A stretch of 48,898 bases of DNA from Planctomycetaceae bacterium (GCA_029259815.1 JAJDEJ010000036.1:1-48898), one strand, 5' to 3'; numbered from the stretch's first letter, positions 26,057-34,787 are shown. Notes: generated by a model from the sequence alone, not told the origin. Program-made: numbers and translations.

Positions 26057-26539
26057 TTGTCAAATTTGCAATTCCTGGCCGGGAACGAGGACGACACCGA
26101 TTACTTGGGGCGGGCGATCGCCCAGCTCTTACAGGCGGGCGATGTTGTCACACTCAACGGTGAGTTGGGTGCGGGAAAAACGCGGCTGGTCAGAGGCATT
26201 GTGGCATCGCTGTCTGACGACGACCAACTCGTCAACAGCCCGACGTTTGTTCTGATTCAACAATACGCAGCCGCGATGCCCATTTATCACATGGATGCTT
26301 ATCGTCTGACCGATGAAGACGAGTTCCTTTCGCTTGGCGCAGAGGAGCTTCTCCAGGGAGACGGCGTTTGCCTGATCGAATGGGCCGACAGGATCTCAGG
26401 GGTATTGCCGTCGGATCATGTGCGGATCGACATCGTCTCGATCAGGGAGAATGCAAGACAATTTCAGGTGTCAGGCTTCGGTTCACGATCGAATCAGATC
26501 GTGAACCAGCTTCGGTTGCTACTCACGGCAGACGCTTAG
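26057..26539 (+). CDS. tsaE: tRNA threonylcarbamoyladenosine biosynthesis ATPase TsaE
   Basis: 160 residues. TsaE is the small P-loop ATPase that drives turnover of the TsaB-TsaD complex in t6A synthesis. The Walker A motif is NGELGAGKTRLVRG (from about residue 34). SPTFVLIQQY and HMDAYRL are the conserved switch and substrate segments, and LIEWADRI is the Walker-B-like end. Translation probably begins at TTG 26057, because GGAG lies nine bases ahead and the next candidates would cut into the domain. TsaD is encoded at 5458. An 11-bp hairpin lies within the 3' part of the coding region. Confidence 0.93.
   Translation: MSNLQFLAGNEDDTDYLGRAIAQLLQAGDVVTLNGELGAGKTRLVRGIVASLSDDDQLVNSPTFVLIQQYAAAMPIYHMDAYRLTDEDEFLSLGAEELLQGDGVCLIEWADRISGVLPSDHVRIDIVSIRENARQFQVSGFGSRSNQIVNQLRLLLTADA
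26480..26507. repeat. Perfect 11-bp hairpin inside the tsaE 3' end
   Basis: GGTTCACGATC (26480-26490) and GATCGTGAACC (26497-26507) flank a six-base loop, about 30 bases before the tsaE stop. It is longer than expected by chance in coding sequence. No T-run follows. Confidence 0.75.
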
Positions 26540-26587
26540 CAGATCGACTCCATCATCGATGGCGAGTTGTGCCTCACAGCTTGATGT

Positions 26588-26707
26588 TCGGGTGGCGGGG
26601 TCAGGAGCGTAGCGGATGGCTCCGGTGTGAGAACGCGGAATGTCAGGGCCATCCCGTTAGTCTGACCCTGCCACCCAACCGGAATTCTGTGCAGTGACGC
26701 TCCACTA
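26588..26707 (-). repeat. 120-base dispersed repeat, copy B (gene 3' end)
   Basis: The minus strand of this interval matches copy A (15306-15425) at about 108 of 120 positions without gaps. It lies between the convergent tsaE and small membrane protein genes. Its first base is six bases past the TGA of the minus-strand gene, and TGACGCT at that stop pairs with AGCGTCA within the repeat. In both copies the repeat is therefore placed, in the same orientation, directly after a stop codon. Confidence 0.85.
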
Positions 26708-26713
26708 ACAGCG

Positions 26714-27121
26714 TCAGTGCGCGTGATCGACAGTCTCAGAAGTCTCGTCGTCGAAGTTGCACATCGGGCCGCAGAGCCCGGCCAGTTGCACAGACCCACA
26801 CAGGAGTGCGATGACCGTGAGTGCGGTCACGTAAACCGTCTTGCCGACGAAATTCGAGACAGACAGCCCCATGATTGCATGACGACCGGATTCTGGCGGA
26901 ACGATCACGCCCCATGTCAGTATGGCCATCAACATGATCAGCACAACACCGATCGCACCGCCGCTCAGCAGAACCTGACGCAGCTTAACCCAGTTGACGC
27001 CCAGCAACCAAAAAGCAATCCAAATGAGCAACGGCGTCAACGGAAGCACCAAGAGGACCAATTCGGCCGCCACGTGAAGCAGTGCAGTCAGAAGGTTTTG
27101 CAGGGAGTAAAGAAGTTGCAT
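26714..27121 (-). CDS. Small membrane protein, function unknown
   Basis: About 135 residues with at least three long hydrophobic stretches (HVAAELVLLVLPLTPLLIWI, QVLLSGGAIGVVLIMLMAIL and VYVTALTVIALLCGSV). The C-terminal tail is acidic and His-containing (DDETSETVDHAH), with GLCGPMC just before it. The His/Cys/Asp tail might bind metal, but this is only a suggestion. The longest frame begins at TTG 27163; ATG 27121 with a CAGG site is preferred. No known family was recognised. It is divergent from the phosphonate operon, about 210 bases away. Confidence 0.7.
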   Translation of the reverse strand: MQLLYSLQNLLTALLHVAAELVLLVLPLTPLLIWIAFWLLGVNWVKLRQVLLSGGAIGVVLIMLMAILTWGVIVPPESGRHAIMGLSVSNFVGKTVYVTALTVIALLCGSVQLAGLCGPMCNFDDETSETVDHAH

Positions 27122-27332
27122 GAGACCTGTCGTTCGAACAATGATTCGGAGCCACCAACTCAACCAAAAGAGATGGCAGAAATACCAAAATCACCGTCCG
27201 TCTGCCAGTATGGACTAGATCACCATCGACGGTCAGTCCGTCTTCGCTTGCGGTCGTCCGGATCGGGCGATAGCGTGACCTGCAACCGCCCTTCGTCCGT
27301 TGACGTCCGGTAAACCTAAGTGGAGTCGAAGC

Positions 27333-27923
27333 ATGAGTGACAGCGCCGAATCAGCCAGTGCGGAGCCAATCATCGCTGAAGTCATGCGACTGTTTCGTGA
27401 ACGAGGCGAGTCGGAGTACGGCGGCGAGTCGGTCACGCAGGCAGAGCACGCCCTTCAGACAGCCGATCTTGCTTTGGCAGACGGTGCAGAGAGCACACTC
27501 GTTGCAGCTGCTTTGTTGCACGACATTGGGCACTTGTTGCATCAGTTGCCGGATGACGCACCGGATCAGGGAGTTGACGATGTGCACGAGGAGTTGGGCG
27601 GTCGCTGGTTGGAGAAGCGTTTTGGTCCTGCCGTGACCGAGCCGGTCCGTCTGCATGTGGCGGCCAAGCGATACATGTGTGCCCGACAGCCCGAGTACTA
27701 CGATTTGCTCAGCGAACCGTCCCGTATCAGCCTGTCACTGCAGGGCGGTCCGATGAATGACGACGAAGTGGCCGAGTTTGAGCGAAACGCTTTTCACGAA
27801 GCAGCCGTCCGTCTGCGTCAATGGGATGATGAAGCGAAGATCGTCGACAAGGTCACGACGCCCTTACAGGGCTTCACCGAACACCTGCGGAGTGCACTCG
27901 TGGATTCTGCCTGCGAATCATGA
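27333..27923 (+). CDS. HD-domain protein of phosphonate operons (PhnZ-like oxygenase)
   Basis: 196 residues from ATG 27333, which has GGAG seven bases ahead. The HD metal ligands are in order: His39 (QAEHALQ), His63-Asp64 (LLHDIGH), His85 (DDVHEE) and His108 (RLHVAAK). A Tyr-x-x-Glu pair precedes them (YGGE, residues 29-32), as in the diiron oxygenase PhnZ, which cleaves 2-amino-1-hydroxyethylphosphonate to glycine and phosphate. It fits the family described as HD protein of phosphonate degradation operons. Whether it is an oxygenase acting on the C-P bond or a phosphohydrolase cannot be proven here. No PhnY-type 2-oxoglutarate hydroxylase is nearby to make the PhnZ substrate. Its TGA overlaps the ATG of the FAD enzyme, so translation is coupled. 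Confidence 0.85.
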   Translation: MSDSAESASAEPIIAEVMRLFRERGESEYGGESVTQAEHALQTADLALADGAESTLVAAALLHDIGHLLHQLPDDAPDQGVDDVHEELGGRWLEKRFGPAVTEPVRLHVAAKRYMCARQPEYYDLLSEPSRISLSLQGGPMNDDEVAEFERNAFHEAAVRLRQWDDEAKIVDKVTTPLQGFTEHLRSALVDSACES

Positions 27924-29053
27924 GCACCCGCCACGAGTCGTTCGACGTTGCCATCGTGGGGGCGGGGATTGCAGGATTAGCTCACGCTTGGGCAGCTTTG
28001 CGTCGGGGGCTGCGGGTTGTCGTGTTGGAACGCGACGATCGTGCCGACGGGGCATCAGTGCGGAACTTCGGGATGACCTGGCCGATCGGTCAGCTGCCGG
28101 GAAATGGATTGCAGACGGCGCTGCATTCACGAGAACTCTGGCTCGAACTCGCGGATGCCTCCGGACTTTGGCTGAAGCTATGCGGCTCACTGCATCTGGC
28201 TTATCGCGACGACGAATGGGCCGTCCTTCAGGAATTTGCTGCCACAGCCACAGACGATGGCTACCAAGTCGGACTGTTGACGGCGAACCAAGTCCTCGAT
28301 ATGTCGCCGGCAACCAATCCTGAGGGGCTTCGCGGCGGTATGCGGAGCGAGACTGAACTCGGCATCAATCCACGGACCGCAATCGCGCGATTCGCTGCAT
28401 GGTTAGCTGAACAGCCGGGTGCGACCTTCCGCTTCGGGACGACGGCAACAGCTGTTGAGACAGGACGGGTGACGACTCAGGCGGGCGACACTTTCAACGC
28501 CGAGAGAATTATCATCTGCAGTGGCAGTGACACACGTACGCTCTTCCCGGAGGTGCTCGCACGGAGTGGCGTCCGCCTCTGCAAACTGCAAATGTTACGC
28601 ACGCCGACGCAGCCGAAAGGGTGGACACTGGGACCGCATCTTGCCAGCGGACTGACGCTGCGACACTACCGGCTCTTCGAGGCGTGCCCCTCGTTTTCTG
28701 CCCTGAGAGCACGCATCGCTGAGGAGACACCCGAACTCGATCGGTTTGGGATTCACATCTTGGCCGCACAGAATGATCGGGGCGAAGTCCTCCTCGGCGA
28801 CTCTCACGAGTACGACGCGGACATTCAGCCGCAAGACAAGCCGGAGATCGATGAGTTGATTCTCCGAGAGGTGCGGAAGATGATCCGTCTACCGAACTGG
28901 ACGATCGCTCATCGCTGGCACGGCGTGTACGTGAAACACCCCACACAATCCGTGATTGATGTTGAGCCGCTGAAAGGCGTACGAATCGTTACCAGCTTTG
29001 GCGGAGCAGGCATGACCCTGGCTCTGGGATACGCAGACCTCAACTGGAAATAG
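27920..29053 (+). CDS. FAD-dependent amine oxidase of phosphonate operons (TIGR03364 type)
   Basis: 377 residues of the DAO/glycine oxidase fold. The FAD-binding start is DVAIVGAGIAGLAHAWAA, followed by VVVLERDD. NFGMTWPIGQLPGNG is close to a signature of the TIGR03364 subgroup, which is linked to phosphonatase genes. The C-terminal FAD contact is VTSFGGAGMTLALGYAD. Family knowledge suggests oxidative deamination of an aminophosphonate such as 2-aminoethylphosphonate or its N-methyl derivatives, giving phosphonoacetaldehyde. That product is the substrate of the next enzyme, encoded four bases downstream. It is a soluble, cytoplasmic protein. The start ATG overlaps the stop of the HD gene. Substrate choice is inferred from context. 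Confidence 0.88.
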   Translation: MSTRHESFDVAIVGAGIAGLAHAWAALRRGLRVVVLERDDRADGASVRNFGMTWPIGQLPGNGLQTALHSRELWLELADASGLWLKLCGSLHLAYRDDEWAVLQEFAATATDDGYQVGLLTANQVLDMSPATNPEGLRGGMRSETELGINPRTAIARFAAWLAEQPGATFRFGTTATAVETGRVTTQAGDTFNAERIIICSGSDTRTLFPEVLARSGVRLCKLQMLRTPTQPKGWTLGPHLASGLTLRHYRLFEACPSFSALRARIAEETPELDRFGIHILAAQNDRGEVLLGDSHEYDADIQPQDKPEIDELILREVRKMIRLPNWTIAHRWHGVYVKHPTQSVIDVEPLKGVRIVTSFGGAGMTLALGYADLNWK

Positions 29054-29057
29054 CAAC

Positions 29058-29888
29058 GTGACACAGACATCACCCAAGTTACAAGCCGTCGTCTTCGACT
29101 GGGCCGGCACGACGATCGACTTTGGCAGTCTGGCCCCTGCGGGCGTCTTCATGGAGATCTTCAAGCAGGAAGGGGTCGAGATCTCCGTCGCTCAAGCTCG
29201 TGAACCGATGGGGCGGGCGAAGCGGGAACACATCCGTGCTGTCCTCGACATGCCCGACGTCTCGATGCTGTGGGCATCGACCCACGGCTCACTGGCAACG
29301 GATGCGGACGTCGATCGTATGTACGAACGGTTCCTTCCTCTGCAAATGGAGGTGCTCTCCAAGCACAGCACATTGATTCCCGGAGCAGCGGAAACGGTTG
29401 CGGAGTGCCGAAAGCGGGGCCTGAAAATCGGTTCCAGCACCGGATACACTCAAGAGTTGATGGAGGTAGTGCTGCCCTTATCGAAAGAACAAGGGTACGA
29501 GCCGGATTGTGTGCTCTGTGCGGGCGACACACCGGCAGGTCGCCCCAAGCCCTGGATGCTGTTCGAGGCGGCCAAACGCATGGACGTGTACCCCATGGAC
29601 ACGATCGTCAAGGTCGACGACACGCTCGTGGGTATCGAAGCGGGTCACAACGCGGGCTGCTGGACAGTCGCGATCACGATGTCCGGCAACGAACTCGGAC
29701 TCACACAGGACGAACTGGAATCACTCTGTGTCGATGAGCGCGTTGCACGCAAGACGGCGATCGAGCAGAAGTTTGCAGCGGTCCGACCTCACTATCTGAT
29801 CGAAAGCGTCGCCGATCTCCCGGATGTGCTCGAAAAGATCGAAGCCCGGCTCCAGGCCAACGAATCACCTCGGGCGATCACTTCCTGA
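29058..29888 (+). CDS. phnX: Phosphonoacetaldehyde hydrolase (phosphonatase)
   Basis: 276 residues. PhnX splits phosphonoacetaldehyde into acetaldehyde and phosphate, releasing phosphate from a carbon-phosphorus bond. It is a HAD-superfamily enzyme: the nucleophile is Asp14 in VFDWAGTT, with the alanine that is typical of this subgroup. The Schiff-base lysine is Lys55 in MGRAKREH. GSSTGYT supplies the phosphate-binding serine/threonine motif, and the acidic cluster is KVDDTLVGIEAG. Translation starts at GTG 29058, four bases after the FAD gene. Two GTPase genes follow after 27 bases. No phosphonate transporter or PhnW transaminase is encoded in the window. Confidence 0.95.
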   Translation: MTQTSPKLQAVVFDWAGTTIDFGSLAPAGVFMEIFKQEGVEISVAQAREPMGRAKREHIRAVLDMPDVSMLWASTHGSLATDADVDRMYERFLPLQMEVLSKHSTLIPGAAETVAECRKRGLKIGSSTGYTQELMEVVLPLSKEQGYEPDCVLCAGDTPAGRPKPWMLFEAAKRMDVYPMDTIVKVDDTLVGIEAGHNAGCWTVAITMSGNELGLTQDELESLCVDERVARKTAIEQKFAAVRPHYLIESVADLPDVLEKIEARLQANESPRAITS

Positions 29889-29915
29889 AGTTCCACTCTT
29901 CTGCCTGGCTACCTC

Positions 29916-31094
29916 ATGTGGAATCCACTGCAATCTTTGCGATGGTCGCAGACTCCCGAGGAGATTGCCGCTCAGAGAGAGTTGTTGCTCAAGGAGGCGC
30001 CGATCCCCTGCCTGTGGATGTTCGGCAAGACGGGGAGCGGGAAGACGTCGATCATTCGCTACCTCACCGGGGCGGCTGACGCGGAGATCGGCTCCGGCTT
30101 TCGACCGCAGACGAAGCGGTCGCAATTGTACGCATTCCCCGACGAGGATCTGCCGATTGTCCGTTTCCTCGACACGCGTGGGTTAGGAGAGGCAGCCTAT
30201 GATGCAACAGCCGATATTTCACAGATCGATACGGATGCCCATCTGGTCATTGTGACCGTCCGGGCAACAGATCAGGCAATGGCGGCGCTCATCGAACCGC
30301 TGCAGGCGATCCGCAAGCAGAACCCCGAGCGTCCCATTCTGCTGGCCGTCACCTGCCTCCACGATGCCTATCCTGGCGAGCAACATATCACTCCCGACCC
30401 ATTCCCCAAGGATGTGCGTCCGCTCAGCACAGAGGTTCCAGAAACATTGGCGCGTTGCCTCTCTGCCCAATATGACCGGTTTGACGGGTTGTTCGATCGG
30501 GCGGTTCCCATCGATCTGACGAAAGCGGAGGACGGATTCGATGTCATTGATTTTGGAGGCGAACGGCTCAAGCGGGCGATCCTCGATCTATTGCCCGCTG
30601 CGTATCGGCAGACGCTGATGCAGATGGATCACGTCCGCAATGAGTTGGGAGATCAGCATCGACGGCGGTCCGAACGAACCATCATCGCTCACAGTATCGT
30701 CGCGGCGTCAGCTGCGGCTGTCCCCGTGCCTTGGATCGATATCCCCGTGGTGATGGCAACGCAATCGCACCTCTTGCATCGACTCGCAGCCGACTACCAC
30801 CAGAAGCTGGACTCCGCGACGCTGCTCAAGCTGTCGGGAGTACTCGGCGGTCGAATCGCCCTGCGGATGGGCATCCGCGAGTTACTGAAGTTCATCCCCT
30901 GGGTCGGCATGGCGGTGAATGCAGCGGCTGCATTCGCTTTCACGTACGGTTCGGGCAAAGCGGCAAGTTGGTACTTTCGTGAGATCAAGGCCGGACACAT
31001 CCCGACTCCAGACGAGTTGCAAGAAGTCTACCAGGAGCAATTGAGAGTTGGTGCTGCACTCTGGAAGACGACAAGAGGGGACACGGAGGCATGA
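29916..31094 (+). CDS. DUF697-like GTPase, membrane-associated
   Basis: 392 residues. The G domain occupies about residues 30-210: G1 is MFGKTGSGKTS and G3 is FLDTRGLGE. The region that should hold G4 reads LAVTCLHD, which departs from the N/TKxD consensus. After residue 240 there is a helical segment, then two hydrophobic stretches (IIAHSIVAASAAAVPVPWID and WVGMAVNAAAAFAFTY) in the manner of DUF697/YcjF-type proteins that insert into or attach to membranes. Function of the family is poorly known. It starts 27 bases after phnX and its stop overlaps the start of a second GTPase (ATGA), so the two are co-translated. A link to phosphonate use is positional only. Confidence 0.85.
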   Translation: MWNPLQSLRWSQTPEEIAAQRELLLKEAPIPCLWMFGKTGSGKTSIIRYLTGAADAEIGSGFRPQTKRSQLYAFPDEDLPIVRFLDTRGLGEAAYDATADISQIDTDAHLVIVTVRATDQAMAALIEPLQAIRKQNPERPILLAVTCLHDAYPGEQHITPDPFPKDVRPLSTEVPETLARCLSAQYDRFDGLFDRAVPIDLTKAEDGFDVIDFGGERLKRAILDLLPAAYRQTLMQMDHVRNELGDQHRRRSERTIIAHSIVAASAAAVPVPWIDIPVVMATQSHLLHRLAADYHQKLDSATLLKLSGVLGGRIALRMGIRELLKFIPWVGMAVNAAAAFAFTYGSGKAASWYFREIKAGHIPTPDELQEVYQEQLRVGAALWKTTRGDTEA

Positions 31095-32662
31095 TCTCAT
31101 CCAGGTCCATCATCCTTACCATCCTGATCAGTCTGCCGATCGCGATCTTCGCCGCCGTGGGCGGATACGCCATTTGGGAGAACGGCACTCTCAACTGGAT
31201 CTGGTGGCTGATGACCGGCTGCGGATTGGCCGCGTGGGGGCTATCAAAACTCTGGAAGCCGTCACCCGCGTCGGCGAGGAAGCAGCATCAACTCTCAGAG
31301 CCGATGCACTGGACACCCCGTGATCGCGATGCCGCAGAGATCGTTCGCGGTTATCAGCAGGCGGTCGAGTCGCACACGGCCGACGAGTTGACGGACCCTC
31401 ATTTCTATCTTCGTCAGGTGCAATCACTTGCATTGGACTTGGCACGCTTGTATCACCCCAAAGCGGTCGATCCGTTGGAGCGGCTGACGGTGCCGGAGGT
31501 GCTGGCAGCCATTCGACTGGCTGGCGACGACATGGAGCGGTGGATGCTGGAATCGGTGCCCGGCAGCCGCATGCTGACGATTCGGCATTGGCAGATGCTG
31601 CAATCGGCCCCTGAATGGATGACCAAACTCTCTGAGGCAACATGGGCCGCGTCCGTGCTGTTGAACCCTGCTAATATCGTCCGCTACCTGGCGTCGAAGT
31701 GGACGTGGGACCCGGTCACCGAACAATTACAGGCCGAAGTGTTGGCCGTCGTCTACCTGCGTTTCATCCGACAGGTGGGATATTACCTCATCGAGATGAA
31801 CAGTGGCCGCCTGAGAGGCGGTGCAGACGCCTATCGAGCAGCGTTCGGGGCACGAGAGGAGACGGCTCGTCTGCAGGAGGTTGATCGTAACTCTGCATCC
31901 GTTGATCCGCCGCCGATTACGATTTCCCTCGTCGGGCAGGTGAGCTCAGGCAAATCCAGTCTGATCAATCGACTGACCGGCGAGGCGCAGGCAGCGGTCG
32001 ATGTCCTGCCGGAGACACGGCAGATCGAGCGGTTTCAGTACACCATGGGTGAGCCGCCGGTGACCATCACACTGCTGGACACACCCGGATATGGCGAGAG
32101 TGGAGCCTCGAAACAACAGATCGAGCAGATTCAACAAGCACTGGAGATTTCAGACGCGGCTCTCATGGTGATGGACGCCCACTCACCGGCGCGCGAAGCT
32201 GATCGGCTGACACTGGAGCAACTTAAGAAGGTGTATGCGACGCAACTGCATCTCAAGCCTCCGCCGGTCGTCGGGGTTCTCACCCATGTGGACCTGCTGT
32301 CACCGCCATTGGAGTGGTCGCCACCGTACGATTGGAGAAACCCTGAAGGTCCCAAGGCTCAGAGTCTGCACGACGCCGTGGAGTACACGTTTGAGATTCT
32401 GGGCGATTCGCTGAATCTTGTGGTGCCTGTCTGTTCCGATTCCCGTGACGAGCGGACTTGGGGAGTCGTCGAAGAGCTTCTGCCGGTCCTTGCAACCGTC
32501 ATGCAGGATGCCAACGCTGTGTCACTGCTTCGTGCTTATGAGTCGCAGTTGGACCGTGACCGTTGGAGTCTCTTGCTCAAACAGGTGGCGAGCAGCGGCA
32601 AACACCTCGTTCGCGCCTGGATCGACGAGCGACTTGCTCAAAGCAGTTCGGCCACCAAGTAG
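31091..32662 (+). CDS. Membrane-anchored GTPase, partner of the preceding GTPase
   Basis: 523 residues. Two N-terminal membrane helices (ILTILISLPIAIFAAVGGY and WIWWLMTGCGLAAWGL) are followed by about 220 helical residues. The G domain begins near residue 277: G1 is LVGQVSSGKSS, G3 is LLDTPGYGE and G4 is THVD. The layout resembles the YjdA/YfjP-like and dynamin-related Era-type GTPases, but no lipid-remodelling signature can be claimed. The start ATG overlaps the previous gene by four bases. Pairing of a DUF697-like GTPase with a membrane-anchored GTPase suggests that the two proteins work together at the membrane. The role is unknown. Confidence 0.85.
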   Translation: MISSRSIILTILISLPIAIFAAVGGYAIWENGTLNWIWWLMTGCGLAAWGLSKLWKPSPASARKQHQLSEPMHWTPRDRDAAEIVRGYQQAVESHTADELTDPHFYLRQVQSLALDLARLYHPKAVDPLERLTVPEVLAAIRLAGDDMERWMLESVPGSRMLTIRHWQMLQSAPEWMTKLSEATWAASVLLNPANIVRYLASKWTWDPVTEQLQAEVLAVVYLRFIRQVGYYLIEMNSGRLRGGADAYRAAFGAREETARLQEVDRNSASVDPPPITISLVGQVSSGKSSLINRLTGEAQAAVDVLPETRQIERFQYTMGEPPVTITLLDTPGYGESGASKQQIEQIQQALEISDAALMVMDAHSPAREADRLTLEQLKKVYATQLHLKPPPVVGVLTHVDLLSPPLEWSPPYDWRNPEGPKAQSLHDAVEYTFEILGDSLNLVVPVCSDSRDERTWGVVEELLPVLATVMQDANAVSLLRAYESQLDRDRWSLLLKQVASSGKHLVRAWIDERLAQSSSATK

Positions 32663-32923
32663 CTCGCCACGGCCGTATCTGTCCTGCGATTTTGCGCAAC
32701 CGGCATGAGTCGCCAGAAATGCCTGCCTGCAGGCAAGATGTGACGATCGGCAATTGACCTCTCTATTGGCCACTCATACACTGAAGTGACAGAAATTCTC
32801 TTGTTGTTTTCCCCTCCAACGGTCACTGTGGAGGGAGGTTTCACCGTGACGTTCGATCGTCATGGCGAACCACCTCTCGGTCGATGATCACGGTTTCCCC
32901 CATCGAAACACAGACGAGGTCAC

Positions 32924-33946
32924 ATGACTGATTCTTCGACTCAACGTGATATGCCCGGTTTCTCTGATCATAGAGATGCAACCCGGTTTCGTTCGCTCAT
33001 CCAACTCACACTGGCTGCTCTGTTACTCATCGTTTCTGGAATCTCTGTCAAAGCCGCGGATTCGGCACAGACATTAACCTTACGGTCTGCGACTGACGGA
33101 TTTTCAATTCACATTACCTACTTTCCCGCGTTCGCGGAGGACTCCAATCAGTCAAACAAGGACGAGTTTGGTTCACCGAATGCGGGCGTCATCATCCTGA
33201 TCCACGGCAAGGACGGAGACAGGCTTGTTTGGGACCAGAAACAGGGCAATGCCAAGCTTTCGTTTGTCGATGGCCTGCGAAGAGAGCTGAAATTCGCAGT
33301 GGTCACTGTTGACCTTCGCAAGCATGGTGAAAGCAAAAGTCCCGAAGGGGCTCAGGACAATGCGATCGTTCGGAGTGAAGACTACGAGAACATGTGGCGC
33401 GGCGACCTGGAGGCTGTCAAACAATTCCTGATGAAAGAGCATCAGGAGAAGAAGCTCAATGTCAATAAGCTGGGTATCATCGCCGCCGATGACATGGCGC
33501 CAGTCGCGGCCCGTTTCGCGATGTACGATTGGAGCAAGCCCCCCTATGACGACGCACCGGCGACACAGCCTGAGGCGAGGACGCGGCGCGGACAAGATGT
33601 GCGGGCCCTCGTGTTTCTCTCTCCCAGTCAGACAGCCGGAAAAGTGAGTATCATGACTGCGGTCAAATCGTTGCGCGACCCGCGCGCAGAGATCGCCATG
33701 CTGGTCATCGTGGGTGAGGACGACGAGCGAGATCGCGGAACGGCTCGGAGTGTGTATCGTGTTATCTCGGCAACCGATCGGGGTCTTGAGCGCACGTACC
33801 TGCAATCCTATGAAAAACTCAAGTTTCGCGGCACTGATCTCTTGATCAACGTCAATACACTGGAGGTCATGGCTCAGTTTCTGAACAAACACGTTCAGCA
33901 ACTTGACAGCCCCTGGGAAGACCGTCGCAGCCGGTTGGAACGCTGA
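32924..33946 (+). CDS. Secreted alpha/beta-hydrolase-like protein without a serine nucleophile
   Basis: 340 residues. A non-classical leader of about 22 polar residues precedes a signal-type hydrophobic stretch (LTLAALLLIVSGISVKAA), so it is exported or anchored. The alpha/beta hydrolase framework is visible: GVIILIHGKDGDR (oxyanion strand), VTVDLRKHGES and VIVGEDDERD at the acid position. The nucleophile elbow expected as GxSxG reads GIIAADDMAP, with Asp in place of Ser. It may be a non-catalytic binding protein or, less likely, use Asp. The upstream 260-base gap contains a CCCTCCA/TGGAGGG hairpin but no T-run. No close neighbour suggests a substrate. Confidence 0.75.
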   Translation: MTDSSTQRDMPGFSDHRDATRFRSLIQLTLAALLLIVSGISVKAADSAQTLTLRSATDGFSIHITYFPAFAEDSNQSNKDEFGSPNAGVIILIHGKDGDRLVWDQKQGNAKLSFVDGLRRELKFAVVTVDLRKHGESKSPEGAQDNAIVRSEDYENMWRGDLEAVKQFLMKEHQEKKLNVNKLGIIAADDMAPVAARFAMYDWSKPPYDDAPATQPEARTRRGQDVRALVFLSPSQTAGKVSIMTAVKSLRDPRAEIAMLVIVGEDDERDRGTARSVYRVISATDRGLERTYLQSYEKLKFRGTDLLINVNTLEVMAQFLNKHVQQLDSPWEDRRSRLER

Positions 33947-34031
33947 GTCGGGACTCCTCAAATGTTAACTCTCTGATGTCAGCCGACCACCTTCGATTCT
34001 ACTCTCCCATACGTTCCCGACAGGCAATCCC

Positions 34032-34787
34032 TTGCCCTCTGAAGACTCTGAGACGCCTGCCGGACAAGGACGCATTCTTGTGTCGTTGTGTACCTACAAC
34101 GAACGCGAGAACATCGAACGACTGATCCCCCGCATCCTCGCGGCTGCTCCGGAGGTCGAGATTCTGGTCGTTGACGATAACTCCCCGGATGGTACGGGCG
34201 AATTTGTCGATACGCTTGCCGCGAATGATCCCCGAATTCACGTCATGCATCGCCCACACAAGCTCGGGCTCGGCGTGGCGACGCTGGCGGCACTCCAGCA
34301 TGTGATCGAGCAGAAGTACGACATTTGGTTGAACATGGATGCAGATTTCAGTCACTCGCCCGAAAAGGTGCCCGCCTTGATCACATGCATGCAGCAGGCG
34401 GACGTGGCGATCGGATCTCGTTATGTGTCTGGCGGCGGTGTGGAGGGCTGGGGCTGGCGACGACACATGATGAGCCGGACCATTAACTGGTACGCGAGGC
34501 TGCTGCTCGGCTTGAAGACAAAGGACAACAGTGGAGCCTTCCGTTGCTACAACCTGTCGAAGCTTCGAGACCTCGACCTGAGCCGATTTCGGGCAACGGG
34601 TTACGCGATCCAGGAGGAACTGTTGTACCGGTGTCGTCGCCTCGGATGCACGTTTGTCGAAACACCGATCACTTTCGCAGACCGGCAACTCGGTGAGTCG
34701 AAGATCAACCCGAAGGAAGCCGTCCTCGCCGTCTGGGTCATCTTCCGACTGTCGCTGGATCGCATGTTCAGCGTGCCGGTCACCTGA
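34032..34787 (+). CDS. GT2 glycosyltransferase, polyprenol-phosphate mannose synthase type
   Basis: 251 residues, a single GT-A domain like dolichol/polyprenol monophosphomannose synthase (DPM1), which transfers a sugar from a nucleotide to a lipid phosphate on the cytoplasmic face. LVSLCTYNERENIERLIP is the opening strand, VVDDNSPDGTGE binds the nucleotide, and LNMDADFSHSPE carries the DxD-type metal motif. GSRYVSGGG and DNSGAFRCYN are further DPM1-like motifs. No C-terminal membrane helices are present. The only usable start is TTG 34032, with CAGG eight bases ahead. It could feed lipid-linked sugars to a GT39-type enzyme such as the one at 40100. The gene converges with panB. Confidence 0.9.
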   Translation: MPSEDSETPAGQGRILVSLCTYNERENIERLIPRILAAAPEVEILVVDDNSPDGTGEFVDTLAANDPRIHVMHRPHKLGLGVATLAALQHVIEQKYDIWLNMDADFSHSPEKVPALITCMQQADVAIGSRYVSGGGVEGWGWRRHMMSRTINWYARLLLGLKTKDNSGAFRCYNLSKLRDLDLSRFRATGYAIQEELLYRCRRLGCTFVETPITFADRQLGESKINPKEAVLAVWVIFRLSLDRMFSVPVT

